From assembly GCA_034387635.1 (NCBI GenBank), contig JAOANU010000005.1, positions 124,001-188,000 on the forward strand: a stretch of DNA of 64,000 nucleotides, written 5' to 3'. Numbering within the stretch: the stretch's first letter is position 1; each line of letters begins with the position of its first letter. The notes beneath the pieces were generated by a model that was not told the origin of the DNA, did not search any database, and worked only from the letters and a program-made list of their open reading frames with translations. Both the position numbers and the translations under genes were made by a program. This document shows positions 44,649 through 57,224 of the stretch, piece after piece. The stretch comes from Rhodosporidiobolus odoratus (lineage: Eukaryota > Basidiomycota > Microbotryomycetes > Sporidiobolales > Sporidiobolaceae).

Positions 44649-46651
44649 TCAAAGAAACTCCTTCATCTCCTCCTCAAACCTCCTATAATCCTCGTCACCC
44701 CCCTTCGACCTCCCCTGTCCCTTCTCTCCCTGTCCCTGCCCCTGTCCCGCTACCACTCCCGCCCCAGACCCCGCCACCCCAATTCCTCCTCCTCGAACTC
44801 CAATCCCCCTCTCCCTCATCTCCTCCAACAATCCTTTCCTTCCCTCGAACCCTGACCCTGACCCCTCCCCTGTCTCCCCTACAGAAGCAGAAGGCGCCGC
44901 GTCGACTTTACTCAACCCAGCTTTTTCCAACCTCCCCTTTTCTTTGGCCATTTTCCTCCTCATGTTACTCGGTACGAAGGCTGTGGCTTCTTTTTTGAGA
45001 TCTCGAAGTTGAGGAGCTGCCGAGATGGTGGTCGAAGAGGAGGAGGCAGCTGAGGAGGAGGAGGAGGAGGCTGCAGCGGCAGCGCCGGACGAGGAAAAGG
45101 AGGAAGCGCCGGGAAGGTTGAAAAACGGAGAAGGTGCGCTTGCCGTATGTGTAGACGGGAGAGATTGGGGGGAGACAGGTCCTATAGCCTGTCCTTGTTG
45201 GAAAGCTTTCTGAGGTCCCCCGTCCCTATTCATCGGATCGGACATGTGCGATGAAGGAGGAGGAGGTCGAGCGGGGAGGTTAGGATTTCGAGGTCCAGAC
45301 GGGGCGTGAGCGGGTGGAGGGAGGGAGGGGGGGAGGGGGACGTTCGGTCGATTGGGGAGGGTGTGAGGAATGTAAGGAGGTTGGTATGTGTGTCCGTTGG
45401 AGGGGTGGTGGGGTGGAGGTCGGGGTCGAGGGTGGTTGTTGGACGGTCGATGGATGGAGATTCGGGAGATTGTGGACGAAGGAGGGTTGGCTTGACAATT
45501 GGCAGTGGAAAAGTTCAGTACACTTGCCATTCTGGACTCTCGACGAGGAGAGCGGAAAGCAGAAGTCGGAAGAGTAGGACTTACCGTCCGGTTTGGGCGG
45601 AGGCGGTCCAGGAGGAAGAGCGATGTCATCGTCGTCGTCATCCGAGTCTGAGTCTGATTCGGCAAGAGCATCTGGACCAGTCCCGGGCGGTGGCCCAGCG
45701 GGCATCATGATATCGTCGTCCGAATCACCGTCTTCAACCGAATTTGCCGAGGAGGGCGCGAATTCGGGCGTGAGCTACGACACGAAGGTCAAGATGGAAG
45801 AGAGGGAGAAGCCGCACCTTCACTTTCACTGTCTTCCGCCTCCGCCACAACCTGTGGCTGAAACGCCGCCATCTGCTCGGGGGCAGGGATCCCAAGCCTA
45901 GCCATCTCATACTCGGCTATGCGGATACAACGCAACGGCGAGGTGAGCAGTCCTCATCACGCAAGAAGAGTATCGAGCAAAAAGGAACGTACGTTTTTCC
46001 CTATAAGGCATTCCAGGCGGCGGTACTCCGAAAGGATTGAACGTTGCATCGTAGTACAGACTCCTTTCGGGGTGTTTCAGCCTTCCATTACGGTCGTACA
46101 GGCCTGGAGGCTCTCCTCCTCCTGCGCCTGATGGGCCACCATCTTGTTCTCCTTGCAAAGGCCGATCGGGGAAGACATATTGTCGATGTTCCGGGTGGGT
46201 TTCGACGTCTGTTGTATACAGCAGGAAGGGGCGGGGGTGGGTAGGCATGTAGGTAGAGGCAGGGGGCAAGAAAGGGGGGTAGAGGGGCGAAAGGAAGGGA
46301 GACGTACACTCCTGCTTCGCCTTGTTGACCCTCGACAATTCCGCTCTCAGACTTGCCAACTCATCCTTCTCACTCTTACTCAACGCACTCCCTTTCTGAG
46401 CAAGTTGTCGTATTTCCTGCTCGATAGCTGTGTGGGCGTGTGGGCGAAAGTGCAGGGCGGATCAGCGCAAGAGCCTGTAAAAAAGTTGCGAGGCAAGGAA
46501 AGATAAGAGAGAGACACAGCAACGCACGCCTCGTATCCCGTTTAATCGTCGCGACCTCCTTCTGCTTCGACCTCGTCTGCTTGTTCTTTTTCAGTTCGGC
46601 TTTGCGTTGGGCTTTGCGGTGAGCGTCGACGGGATTGGAGGATTTGGCCAT
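44649..46651 (-). CDS. WBP11-like splicing factor
   Basis: Homologue of WW-domain-binding protein 11 (SNP70), a nuclear activator of pre-mRNA splicing. The N-terminal WBP11 domain is clear: MAKSSNPVDAHRKAQRKAEL and KKNKQTRSKQKEVATIKRD, then a coiled coil (ELASLRAELSRVNKAKQE). Next is the motif LYYDATFNPFGVPPPGMPY. The middle is acidic (DSDSDDDDDD) followed by proline-rich segments (PPGPPPPKPDG, PPARPPPPSSH) that would bind WW domains or PQBP1. The C-terminus contains ATAFVPSNMRRK, a family hallmark. At least six exons; TGA at 44649. Confidence 0.85.
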
Positions 46652-47564
46652 ATTGCTGCCTTACCCGGAAAGGTGAGTCTCCGGCAGAGTTGAAAGGCTG
46701 AGGAGTGCTGGACTGCTGTACGTAGCGTTTCACGACGGCGGTTCAAGGAAGTTGTCGAGTCGGCAAGTGGGAGGAAGCGGTCAACAACGAGACGTGAGGC
46801 TTGTTGTTGTGCGTCGGTTTGGTAGCGTATGCGCAGCTCAAATGCGAACGTACTGCCAGCCCCTTCAGCAGAGGACTAAGCAGGGTAGAGGAGACGTTCG
46901 GGAAGAGAGCCTTCCGAGTCCGCGAAGATGAGGGGGAATGGCAACCGGCTACACGGCCTGCACGACTACTGACAGACTGGGCAGCTCGATATGAGAACTC
47001 GTGACTTTCTGCCGCTCGTGCTGTGTCGCTAAGCGCGCTGTAGCCCGTGCTATCGCGTCTCGTCATTTTCGCTCAACTTTACCTAACGAGACGTCCCTCT
47101 CTCGCCACAGATCGATCGATTGAAAGCTAGTAGCAGCGAAGCCAGTGTTGCAGTGAAGCTTGTGACTTTTGAGAAGTCGTCACAGGGAGAAAGAAGTAAA
47201 GAGGTCGGAGCGACTTCTCCTCTCAAAATCAAACCGCTGGCTGCTTCTGCTCATAACTCGCTCGATTGACTGTTGCTGTACTCTCGAGGGCCACCACTAC
47301 CCTCAGCCTGACCCCCACACTCCTGGTCACTCCCTCCAGCCAGACGGCGTCAACCTCGATTCTCCATCTCCCCACCACGAAACCATCACAAACAAGTCTT
47401 CTAGTAAGTCCATTCCCACAAGCCGGAACGGACCGTATAGCACCTAATCTGCTATTTCCCCACAGTCTCCCACGACCGCCTTCCCGGATTCGGAGTACTT
47501 CCCCCGATCCCCTCCCTCGTGCCGACTCGCAACCTTAGACTGCTGTTGTCCGCACCAGCCCTGA
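46652..47564. other. Divergent promoter region with long 5' leader
   Basis: 913 bp between WBP11 (minus) and the Tea4/Bud14-like gene (plus). The last 150 bp before ATG 47565 include a possible leader intron (GTAAGT at about 47402, CCACAG at about 47466). No other gene supported. Confidence 0.45.
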
Positions 47565-50500
47565 ATGGCAAGCTACGCCGACGACTACGGTCAGAGTTCT
47601 GGCGGCTACTACCATCACCAGCAACAACAGCAAGCGAATGGCGGACCCGTCTCCATCACCCAGCGTCTGCGAAATCACGGTGGGTTGAGCGTCAACACAG
47701 TGGATGCCAACCAAGGGGCTCGTCAACAACAGCAGCAGCAGCAGCAGCAGCATTATGGATACGACCCTCGGTATGGCTATGCGGACGAGCACGCTCAGCA
47801 ACAACACGAGATGATGGAACAGGACGAGTCGGGTGCGAGTGAAGACGAGGTTGCGGAGCAGTTACAGATTCACAATCAGAATCAGGGGCAGAGTCACGGA
47901 CAGGGACAGGGACAGGGACAGCAGCGGTATCAATATGAAGATGAGATGCAGCACGATGGGGAAGCGGGAGGGGTAGAAGAGGGAGGGATCGAAGGGCAGG
48001 AAGAGGATCTTGAAGACGATTCGGGGTCATTCTCCGACTCGCTCTCGTCCTCGCCTTCAATTCCGGACGAAGACATCGACTTCAACCTCGTTTATGCGTT
48101 GCATACTTTCTTGGCCACGGTCGATGGTCAGGCCAGTGTGGTCAAGGGGGACAAGCTCCTCCTGTTGGACGATTCGAACTCTTACTGGTGGCTTGTGAGG
48201 GTGTTGAAGACCCAGGCCATCGGTTATATCCCAGCGGAGAACATCGAGACCCCCTGGGAAAGGTTGGCGAGGTTGAACAAGCACCGAAATGTCGATGTGC
48301 GTAGCTCTCCCCACTGCTCCTTGTTTGCGCTCTGATCGCGCACTGCTCACTTTGACCGTCCGTCTACCTTCACAGCTCACCTCCGCAACCCCTCAAGACG
48401 TCGTAACCGGTCCAACCTCCACCACCGCTCGAACGCGCTTCGTCTCCCGCATCCCCCCTTCCCAACAACCACACCCTCATCAATCTCAACACCCCTATTC
48501 GAAAGGAATCCCCGCCTCACCTTCTCACAAAGACCACCCTCGCAACATTTCGCCTCAACCTGAACCGAGACCGGGTTCGAGTAAGGCCAAGACGGTCATT
48601 TTCACGGCACCGACTTATTATGCTCATTCGGCTTCGGGGTTGACGACGGATGATGAGGAGGAGGGAGAAGGGGGAGAGGGGGAGGGGATGGAAATTGGGG
48701 AGGGAGAGGAGTATGAGGAGGAGGGCGAGGAGGGAGAGGGTGTCGAAGGGGAGATGCAGGAGAGGGGTGGATTCGAGGATGATGAAGAGGAGGACGAAGA
48801 CGAGGAGGACGAAGAGATTGATGAAGGTCATCAGGCAGGTGGAGAGGAATCGGAGTTGTCGGACGAGGAGGATGGTGGAAGGGAAGCCCGCGGTGATCGG
48901 GACACGGACACCCTGCGCGGTCATCAGCTCGGAGGGAGCTTGCATGACGAGTTCGAGGTGGACGAGGAGGCCAAGAGGGAGCATTGGGAGAGGGAGCGAG
49001 CCGCAGCAATGCAGGCTCAACAGCAGGCCGCCGAGGCGGAAGCGCAATGGGCCAGGGAGAGAGAACTCGCCTCTTCCTCCTCGCAGACGCAGCTCGACCA
49101 GGCTTCGCCCTCCCCGCAATCTCACCCCTCCGTCCTCCAACCCGCCGGTGGTCGTACCGCTCTCAGCCCGCAAAACCTCAACGTCCAACCCGACCCTTCC
49201 GCTTCCCTCTCCCCTTCCTCCTCAAAACGCGCGCTGTCCCCCCGTTTCGAAGGGGACGGTATCTCCGCCTCCTACTCCCCCACTCAACGCTCACCCGGTA
49301 CTTCCTCCCGTTCGGCCTTCGATGAATTCGTCTCGGCTCCCACCAAAAAACTCACCGCCACTCCTCCGATCGCCCGAGGAGAAGAGGATGAACTCGATCC
49401 TATCCTCGGCACTGGAGGGGACGAAGCCGCCCCTTATTCTCATCAGGTTCAACAAGCACTTCAGAATCAGCATTTGGGGCTCGGCGTCTCTTCCCCTACC
49501 TCGACGACGGGTTCCTCGCAACCTCCTCAACGCGTCAGGGGTGTCGATCTGGTCGACCCGAGGGATCCGAGGTATCACCGCATGTTGCAACCTACCAAGC
49601 AAGCGGGTGAGGACGTCCTGTACGAACGGGTCGTTCAGCAACAGCAAGCAGCTCAAGCGGCGGCGGCTGCTCCCGCGTCCACAGCTTCTTCTGCGCCTTC
49701 GAAGCGCAGTTTCGAATTGGGTCATCACGAAGGAGATGCGAGTATCGGTTCGGTCGATACTACGGGGGCTTCATCCGTCCTTAGCGAAGGAAGCGTAGGG
49801 TCGACCAGCGGCGCAGGAAGGCGCACTTCGACGGGTGGGAAGGAAAACGGGTCGAGCACGAGCGGGACGGATGGCAAGAAGCGGAAGAGTGGAGGAGGGA
49901 TTTTGGGGTTGTTTAGGAAGAAGGATAAGAAGAAGAAGAATGGAGGAGGAGCAGGAGGGGAGAAGGAGGATGAACCGCGCAGTTCGGAGGATAGCGCTAG
50001 GGCTAGTCCGATTGGCGGAGGATCGGGCGGTGGGTCATTTGGGAGTAGGAGGAGTGGGTCGGCGAGTCCGGCTTCGCCTCGTACTTCGGCCGACCGTTCT
50101 TCGTCCTCGACCGCTACTTCGCCTTCGACCGTCACCTCGAGCTCGACCGCCAGCAAGCGCGAATCAGCAACTGCCGAGTCGATGTTCTCAACGGATGCGG
50201 CTCTGCGACAGCAAGAACTCGAGGCGAAGCAGGCGTTGTATCACCAGTACGGCGTCCAGCGCAACCCAGGTGATCTCGCCAACACAATGGCGCCTCGAGC
50301 CGGAGGAGGAGGCGTACCATCTTCGACGAGCATGAGTATTTCGAACTCGATCTCCTCGTCCATCAACGGCGAAGCTCCCGCCCGATCTAGCACCAACAGC
50401 AACCGGAACTCGCTGCAACTCCTCGCTCATCCCGCGTCCGTCATCAGTGCCGGCGTCAATGGCATCAACCACGGGCCGTCGGGCTCGAACGGCGGTCTTG

Positions 50501-53311
50501 CGCCGCCGCAGAGGATTCGACCAGGTAGCCTGATCGGCAGCCCTAGCATCCCCGGTCTCGAGGTCCCCCTCCTGAGCGTCATGAGGGTCTTTGCTGGTGA
50601 CCACGTCGAAGCCGAAGCGACATTCAAGACGGTGTTGCTCAACCAGAGTACGACGGCCGGAGATCTCGTCAAGCAGGCGATGCAGCGTTTCCGACTCGTC
50701 AGCGCGGATCTGACCAGGGAAGAGTTCTACCTCACAGTCAAAGAGGTCGGAGGGGAGGAGCGCCCGCTCGACGACGACGAGAAGCCACTCGGAATCTTCG
50801 AGGAGCTTTCCGAGAGGGCAGGGGACGACGCCGGGCTTCCGAACGTCAAGAGATCAAGTATCGGCAGCATCAACTCGATTTCGAGCAACCTCAGCTTGAA
50901 CCCTGCCATCACTCGCCTGGGGATGAATGACTGGAGTGACGATTCCGCCGTCAAGTTCTACCTGAACCGAAGGGGCGGCCCGACGCCCACGCCCCTGCAT
51001 GATGGACCTCCTTCAGTCGAGCCGCGTTCCCCTGTCGAAGCTCAGCAGTCCACCTCCGTTGACCTCGACGGCTCGAGCGACCACATTGCCACGCCCACGC
51101 TCGGTAGCTATTCCCCACCCCAGTCACAGCAAGCACTCGCTCCTTCCTCTGCCACAGCACCTTCTTACCGCTTCGCCGTCCGCCTACTCATTCACCCCTC
51201 CGACCTCCCCGACTCGGTCGTCTTCGACCCCGCCAGCAACGCCATCATCCCCAAGGCCATTCTCCTCGAGCGTCAACAACGTTCCGGAGGGTTCTCCGAT
51301 CCCTCCTCTGTGAGCGTCTCACCGGACGCGAGGGAGAAGATCGTCTTCTTCCCGAGGAATGCGAATGTGAGCGAGGTGGTAGAAGCGGCTTTGGATCGGT
51401 TTGGGATTGCGGATGGCGTCGTGGATGGGGGAGATGAAGTTGAGGATAGGGTGTCGAGGCGGAGGAGTGCGACGAGGGTCAAGTATAGCTTGGCGACGGA
51501 GAAGGAAGGGAGAGGTGCGCCGTTTTCTGCCTGCCTTTCTGACAAGGTTCATTCAGTACTCACGGTCTACTCCGCACCCAGAATTGCTTCTCAACGCGTC
51601 GAGCAAATTGCTCGAAGCCTATTCAGCCCCTCCTCTCTTCAAAGCCTACGACCGCTCGTCAAAAGAGTTCCGCCGCCGATCAGTCGATGCTACGCTCGTC
51701 CTCGGCACGCAAAGCGACGTTCTCCCGTCCGACCCTGTTTTCATACTTCGTCGATCCGCTATCCGGGCCCCGGCGGGTGTCGCGACTCGCGGACCGCACC
51801 CTCAGCGAATCGACGAGCTCGAAGAGCGGCAGCAGCAACGCGCGATGGGCGACGAGCAGGAAGTCCTATCGTCGACACTTGGTCCCAGCAGTCCGACTAC
51901 CAGTTCCTCCCAACGGGATCTTATCGCCGCTCAGCGTGCTGCTAGTCGAGCGCATCAACGAGCGATCCTTTCAGCGCAAAAGAACTCGGATCAAGGCGTC
52001 GATATCAACATTCCGGAGCATGGGACGATTCGCAGCGCTCGAGGGGCGGAGAACGATGAAGTTCGGTATTCGTTCATTAATCAGGATGGGCAGGAGGTTG
52101 ACATCAGCGAGATCGTCGAGAAAGAGTGGTCGAGTCGCACGTCGCCCACGCAAGGTCGAACGCCAATTAGTCCTCCCGCCGCCGCCCTTCGTCCGACATC
52201 AGCACTGTCGAGGACAATCTCCGCTGCGCCTTCGACCGATGGAGCCGAATCCTTCCGAACGGCACAAGAAGCGCCTGGCTCAACGGACGACGAAGACGAT
52301 CAGCAGGCTATCGACGCCCTGCGAACGACCAGTGTCGACGTCGATCTGGCTGGAACAGCCCCTTACCGTCGTTTGCAACCTCAGGCCTCGTCATCCTCAC
52401 TTTCTCCTAACGCCGCAGCGCCGTCCTCGCAACAGCAAGCGAGCGATATCCTGCAGAACGCGCTGGGTCCTCGACCAGTCACCAGCCCCGTCTTCAACGA
52501 GTCGTTACAAGAGCGCCTCGACCGCGTCCTAGCCCGAGTCAAGGAGGACAAGGCTCGCCGGGCGGCTTCTCCCGTCCCGCCTGGGAGTCGACCTCGATCC
52601 TTCGTTGGCGGCGTAAGCGGAAGCATCACACCGAGCGGGCGAATCTCTCCCGCCGCTCTGAACGGTCGCATCTCGCCTCACAACGCTCCGAGCCGGTCTA
52701 CCTCCGCCCTGAGTGGCCGACGATCCCCTCTGGTCAGTGGCGGTCGAGACTCTCCTACCATTGAGCAGATCCTCCAAACCTCTCCTTACTCGAACTTGGC
52801 CGCTTCGCCCCCTCCCCCTCGAAGCGACTCTGCTCAACAAGGACACGCCAAGAAACCCTCTATCGCGTCGATATCCTCTGCTTCGGAACAACCCTCAACC
52901 CCAGTCACCGCCGGTTCATCTGCCGCCGGAGCTTCTTCTTCCGCTTTCACGCCGGCCTCCTCATCCAACTCGAATCACCCGGCTCTGGCCCCGCAAATCG
53001 TCTACAGGGATGACTTTGGGTATGAGACGCTGGTCGCTATCGTGGAGGCGGAGGCCAGAGCTCCGAATGAAAGGAGAGGGAAGGCAGAGAGGGATGAGAC
53101 GTTGGAGGGGTTGTTTGGAAGGGAAATTGGGGAGGTTAGGCCCGAGGTTAGGGAGGTGTTTGAGGCACCGAGAAAGGCGCTGACTGATCTGGACGCGGTG
53201 AGTCGGACTTTCACATGGCTTTCTCGCCGCTGGACGCTGACTTGAGCCGCGTCTTTTCTTTTTTTCCCGCAGCGACTTGACGCTCTTCTTCTCGAGCTCG
53301 TCCACGTTTGA
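47565..53311 (+). CDS. SH3 and Ras-association domain protein, Tea4/Bud14-like polarity factor
   Basis: Four exons join in phase: 47565-48296, 48376-51514, 51582-53197 and 53273-53311, giving 1,841 residues. Gln-rich and acidic stretches precede an SH3 domain at about residues 175-235 (VYALHTFLATVDGQASVVKG, SYWWLVRVLKTQAIGYIPAE) followed by the family extension WERLARLNKHRNVDLTS. Downstream, KTVIF matches the PP1-docking RVxF consensus, as expected for Tea4 and Bud14, which bring PP1 to cell tips. A Ras-association-like domain lies at about residues 990-1070 (LLSVMRVFAGDHVEAEATF to GIFEELSERAG). The remainder is Ser/Pro-rich and disordered. Its role in polarised growth is inferred from family. 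Confidence 0.8.
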
Positions 53312-53682
53312 GACTCCTGGACCCGTCTCTATCGTTTCTATTCGACTGTGTTCTCTTTCTCTTGCCTGCTGTTATCCTTGGAATGCTCATCTCACGAACT
53401 CAAGATACCCACTTCCCGTAACCCCTTTCATTCTTTGCGTTCCTTTCCCCTTTGTGCATGATCATCCCCGTTTACCCCTAGTTCCTCGTTCCTCGTTGCG
53501 CTGTAATCCCACGACCCGATATTCATACTATTCTACGGATTGATCCGAAGTCAATTTGCTTGATGCACGTGACCGAAAGGCGCGTCGCGTCCTCCTCTCG
53601 CTCGCTTCTCCCGTCCTGACTTGTTTCGACTGTGTCTTCACCCTCGTACGCTTGCTTGTACACACTCAGACTAGTCTCAAGG
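53312..53682. other. Intergenic region, RAD51 promoter
   Basis: 371 bp with a CACGTG-like box near 53565 and the sequence GGCGCGTCGCGT near 53578, similar but not identical to MluI cell-cycle boxes. Regulatory role is only a guess. Confidence 0.4.
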
Positions 53683-55196
53683 ATGTCACAAGACTCCCAA
53701 GCTGAAGATCTCTCCGCCGCTCGCGGACTCCCTCAACCGGTGACGGCCTTGATGGCAAGTTCAATGTTTGACCAGCTTTCCCGTCCTCTCCACCTCGCCT
53801 AGTGCCAAGCTGACCACGCACCTCTTCTTGTACTGTGCAGGCGCATGGTGTGAGCGCCAAAGATTGCGAGAAGCTTGCCGAAGCGGGATTTGCGACGATT
53901 GAGGCGGTGGCGTATACCCCGAAGAAGATGCTCTGCCAGGTCAAGGGAATTTCGGAAGCAAAGGCGGACAAGATCATCGCTCAAGGTGTGCTTCCAATGT
54001 TCTCTACAAACCGGCGTCGAGTTGTCAACCTTTTCCTCCATTTCTCGCGGGTCTGTAGTTACCAAGATGATTCCGATGGGCTTTACTACCGCGACCGAGT
54101 TGTACGTACCTCTTTTCGCTCTCGGCCCAGCACTCGGTCTGACACGCGGCGGGTCGCAGCCACGCTCGCCGCGCCGACCTCGTTACGATCACCACTGGCT
54201 CGACCGCTCTCGACAACATCCTCGGCGGTGCGTCTCACCCTTCCTCCCTTCTCGGCACGCTTACTGACCTGGCTTGACGCTTTACAGGTGGCATCGAGAC
54301 TGGCGCGATCACTGAGCTGTACGGCGAGTTCCGTACTGGAAAAAGTCAAATCTGCCATCAACTTGCCGTTACTTGCCAGGTGCGTTCATTTCATCTCTTG
54401 CCTTACTCTTTCTGACTACTGACCAACACTTTCTACTTCGCAGCTTCCCTGCGACATGAAAGGTGGCGAAGGCAAATGCCTATACATCGACACCGAGGGT
54501 ACTTTCCGTCCCGAACGTCTGCTCGCTATTTCGGAAAGGTACGGCATGAACGGCGAGGACGTTCTCGACAACGTGGCCTACGCTAGGGCCTACAACGCCG
54601 ATCACCAAAGTCAGCTCCTCATCCTCGCCGGCGCGATGATGAGCGAGTCGAGGTGCGTTTGGCCTTCTTTCAACTTCGCGTGCGTATCTGGGCTGACCAG
54701 CTCGAGCGATTCTGCCACATAGGTTCTCCCTCATTATCGTCGACTCCGTCACCTCGCTGTACCGCACTGACTACTCGGGTCGTGGCGAGTTGAGCGCGAG
54801 GCAGATGCACCTGGCCAAGTTTTTGCGCAGCTTGATGAGGTTGGCGGACGAGGTACGTAGCGCTCTCCGTTTGATGCGCCTCCCCGATCGTCCATCTCGA
54901 TGCTCTCTGCTTACACCGCCCTGCCTCCTCAGTTCGGCGTCGCCGTCGTCGTCACAAACCAAGTCGTCGCCTCGGTCGACAACGCCCCCGGCGCCATGGG
55001 TGAACAACGTAAGCCCATAGGAGGCAACATCATGGCTCACGCCTCAACCACTCGCGTCTCGATGCGCAAAGGTCGTGGACCGGAACGTCTCGCCAAAATC
55101 GTCGACAGCCCTTGCATGCCGGAAGCGGATGCTAAGTTTCAGATCACGAGTCAGGGCATCACGGACGTTGCGGATGGGGGGGATGAGTCGGATTGA
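53683..55196 (+). CDS. RAD51: RAD51 recombinase
   Basis: Strand-exchange ATPase of homologous recombination. Exons in phase: 53683-53754, 53841-53985, 54060-54102, 54160-54227, 54288-54379, 54445-54652, 54723-54852 and 54933-55196. The N-terminal HhH domain reads [16 protein letters not shown] and [11 protein letters not shown]. Walker A is GEFRTGKSQ, Walker B is LIIVDSV, with [41 protein letters not shown] and the tail [15 protein letters not shown]. Length and order match eukaryotic Rad51. The first intron has a GC donor (ATG|GCAAGT) rather than GT. The other possible donor, 17 bp upstream, would drop the conserved VTALM. Stop TGA. Confidence 0.97.
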
Positions 55197-55629
55197 GCGA
55201 GTCACGCTAAAAGCTAGTCGGTGGTAAGGGTGAATGCGGGGGATTGAGTGGGGATGTGGTTGCTTCGTTTTTCTGACCCTTGGAGCCCTGTCAGGCTCGG
55301 GGTATGTCGTCCTTTTTATTGTTCCTCTTCATTCCCTATCGCATGTTCTCTCGTTCACAGCAGGGCCATGTACTGTTTTGCCTACGATCTGTCTCCCCCT
55401 TTTGCAAAGCTTGTAGTCTGATTGTCGTTCATGCAAAACCAGTCGTCGCTCAAAATGCGGTCTGGGTTGCGTTTGTAATGTCAACGGTCAGCGGAGGAGC
55501 GAATTCGACGGCTGACCAGCCTTGTGAAGCAGTAGCGAAAGAGAAGAAGATCAGGAAAGGCAGATTGAGAAGGCCACCCATACCCAACCTTGCGAGCTCT
55601 TTGATGCGCCTACAACAGCTACTCGTGAG
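55197..55629. other. Convergent intergenic region
   Basis: 433 bp between RAD51 and the minus-strand orphan paralogue. Only short frames; nothing recognised. Confidence 0.5.
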
Positions 55630-56801
55630 TCACAGACTCTGCCACCCCCACATCCGACTACTCTCGTCTTCGCCCCAAGCTTCACGATCCGCCTGCGACC
55701 TTCCTCGACCTAGGCGGTTCTTGGCCCTTGCCAAACTTTCGTACCTATGTGGCACACTCCCAAGGGGGTCGGCCTGAGAGGGACCTCCCGCAAAGAGAGG
55801 TGAATCGACGTCCATGAGGTTAGAGGAAGGGTGAGCGTGAAGAGGGAGGGAGGGAGGGAGAGGAGGAGCAAGGGTATGGGTAGTACTGCAAAGCCGATGC
55901 CCTCGGTGTCGCAGCGGCTTCATCCAGTGAGTTGAGGTACGCTCCGGGAGACACTGGTGCTGAGTCAGGAGGCGGGGGGGGACCATCGAAATGGGCTGAA
56001 TTTTTGGGATGAGGGATTTGAAGAAGGAGAGTGTAGTTAAGCGCCACTGCATCGGCACGGAAAAGAGCCTCCCTCTCCTCCTTGGGCTGATGATGAGGCT
56101 TGAGTCTGATACAGACATCCGAAAGAGGCTAAGGCAGTGCAGACAATGAGGTCATCAGCTTTTCAGTACGGGGTCGATCTGCTGCCGAGTAGCCTTGAGC
56201 ACTCACTTCAGCGCTTCACCAGACTGAGCAACTACGCACCAGGTTTGCCCTCAACTGTTTGGTCCATACGGTTTTCTCCTCTATCTGCTTTGTGACCCCC
56301 TGAGCCATGTGTACGAGATTGCGACCAAGCCCACAGGATACAGTGGAACAACACCCCGTGAGCAATCGAAGATACGAGGTGGTGGAGGCTGTGCCGCATG
56401 TTGTCTGTCATCTGGCCTTGGGGGTCGTGGCGCGAAACGAGGTTCTGAAGTTGAGTAACGGCATCGTCAAATGCTTTGTATAGAAGGATATTCCCGTGCT
56501 GTCCTACACTCGTAGCTGTAGCTGTGTGTGGTAGTACACGGGAGACAGCCAAAGAAGAAGCACATCGGGCTGGAAGCAGACTGCTGAGACTGGTCTGTAC
56601 CCGATTTGGGAGAACCGCAGAAGCCGGAGGTACGTAGCACAGCCTGCGCCTCGTCTTGGGTAAGGGGGAGCCTATACGCGTAAAGAACCCCTTGGCCACG
56701 CCGGAAGGAGCTTCACACTGCTTGTGTGAATTCAACTTCAGGTTTACAACCGAGTTGAGAAGGTCCAGCTGCAAGAGAAGCACATCACGAGTGCTGTGCA
56801 T
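55630..56801 (-). CDS. Orphan protein, shorter tandem paralogue of the 57.2-59.2 kb gene
   Basis: The C-terminal exon is PLSDVCIRLKPHH...KEEREALFRADAV ending with LARAKNRLGRGRSQAD and further residues to TGA at 55630. It matches the neighbour's PLDNVCIQLEPWS and LARVKHRLGRGRLQAS. Upstream, GNILLYKAFDDAVTQLQNLV corresponds loosely to the neighbour's DNLLHAVQATLQDAV. No counterpart of the neighbour's N-terminal half was found, so this copy may be truncated or strongly diverged. An intron of about 115 bp (GTGCGT to CTTAG) separates the two recognised parts, but phase at that junction does not fit cleanly. Function unknown; possibly decayed. Confidence 0.45.
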
Positions 56802-57224
56802 ACTGCGCTATTCGTTGGTGCTATCGCCAGAACGTCGCATCGACCGCCATAGTGAGTAGAGACTACTTGAGTAAGGTGACACATGAGTGTAGGGTGGGCT
56901 GTGGTCACCGTGTCACGCCTTGACCCCACAGGCGTGATAGTGTCTTGGGATCGAGCATTGAAGGACACCCATGCGAGTGGCGCGGGCAAGGCAATGAACC
57001 TCAATAGCTGCCAGGTCTCCCACTTCACCTTTGCAAGAGAGGGGTCTCTTTCTGCTTGATTCCGAGACACCAGGCGCTCTGCGAAATGCACGGCACCCCT
57101 CAGAAGGAAAGCAGATCAAGAACATTGTCTGTCCTCTTCTCTCTCACTCCTTGTTGCACAGACAGCCATCATACATTCCTGCTGAACCTCTCAAATACCC
57201 AGCCTACTTGTCACCACAATCCTC
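56802..57224. other. Region between the two orphan paralogues
   Basis: 423 bp. May contain 5' exons of the shorter paralogue; a frame reading HYGGRCDVLAIAP lies at about 56820. Not resolved. Confidence 0.35.

Noticed and set aside
48517..49188. Long minus-strand frame over the Tea4/Bud14-like gene
   Set aside because: Antisense to the acidic low-complexity segment of a well-supported gene.
48650..49798. 382-codon plus-strand frame inside the Tea4/Bud14-like gene
   Set aside because: Arg-rich alternate frame of repetitive GAG/GGA codons; the SH3 and RA domains are in the other frame.
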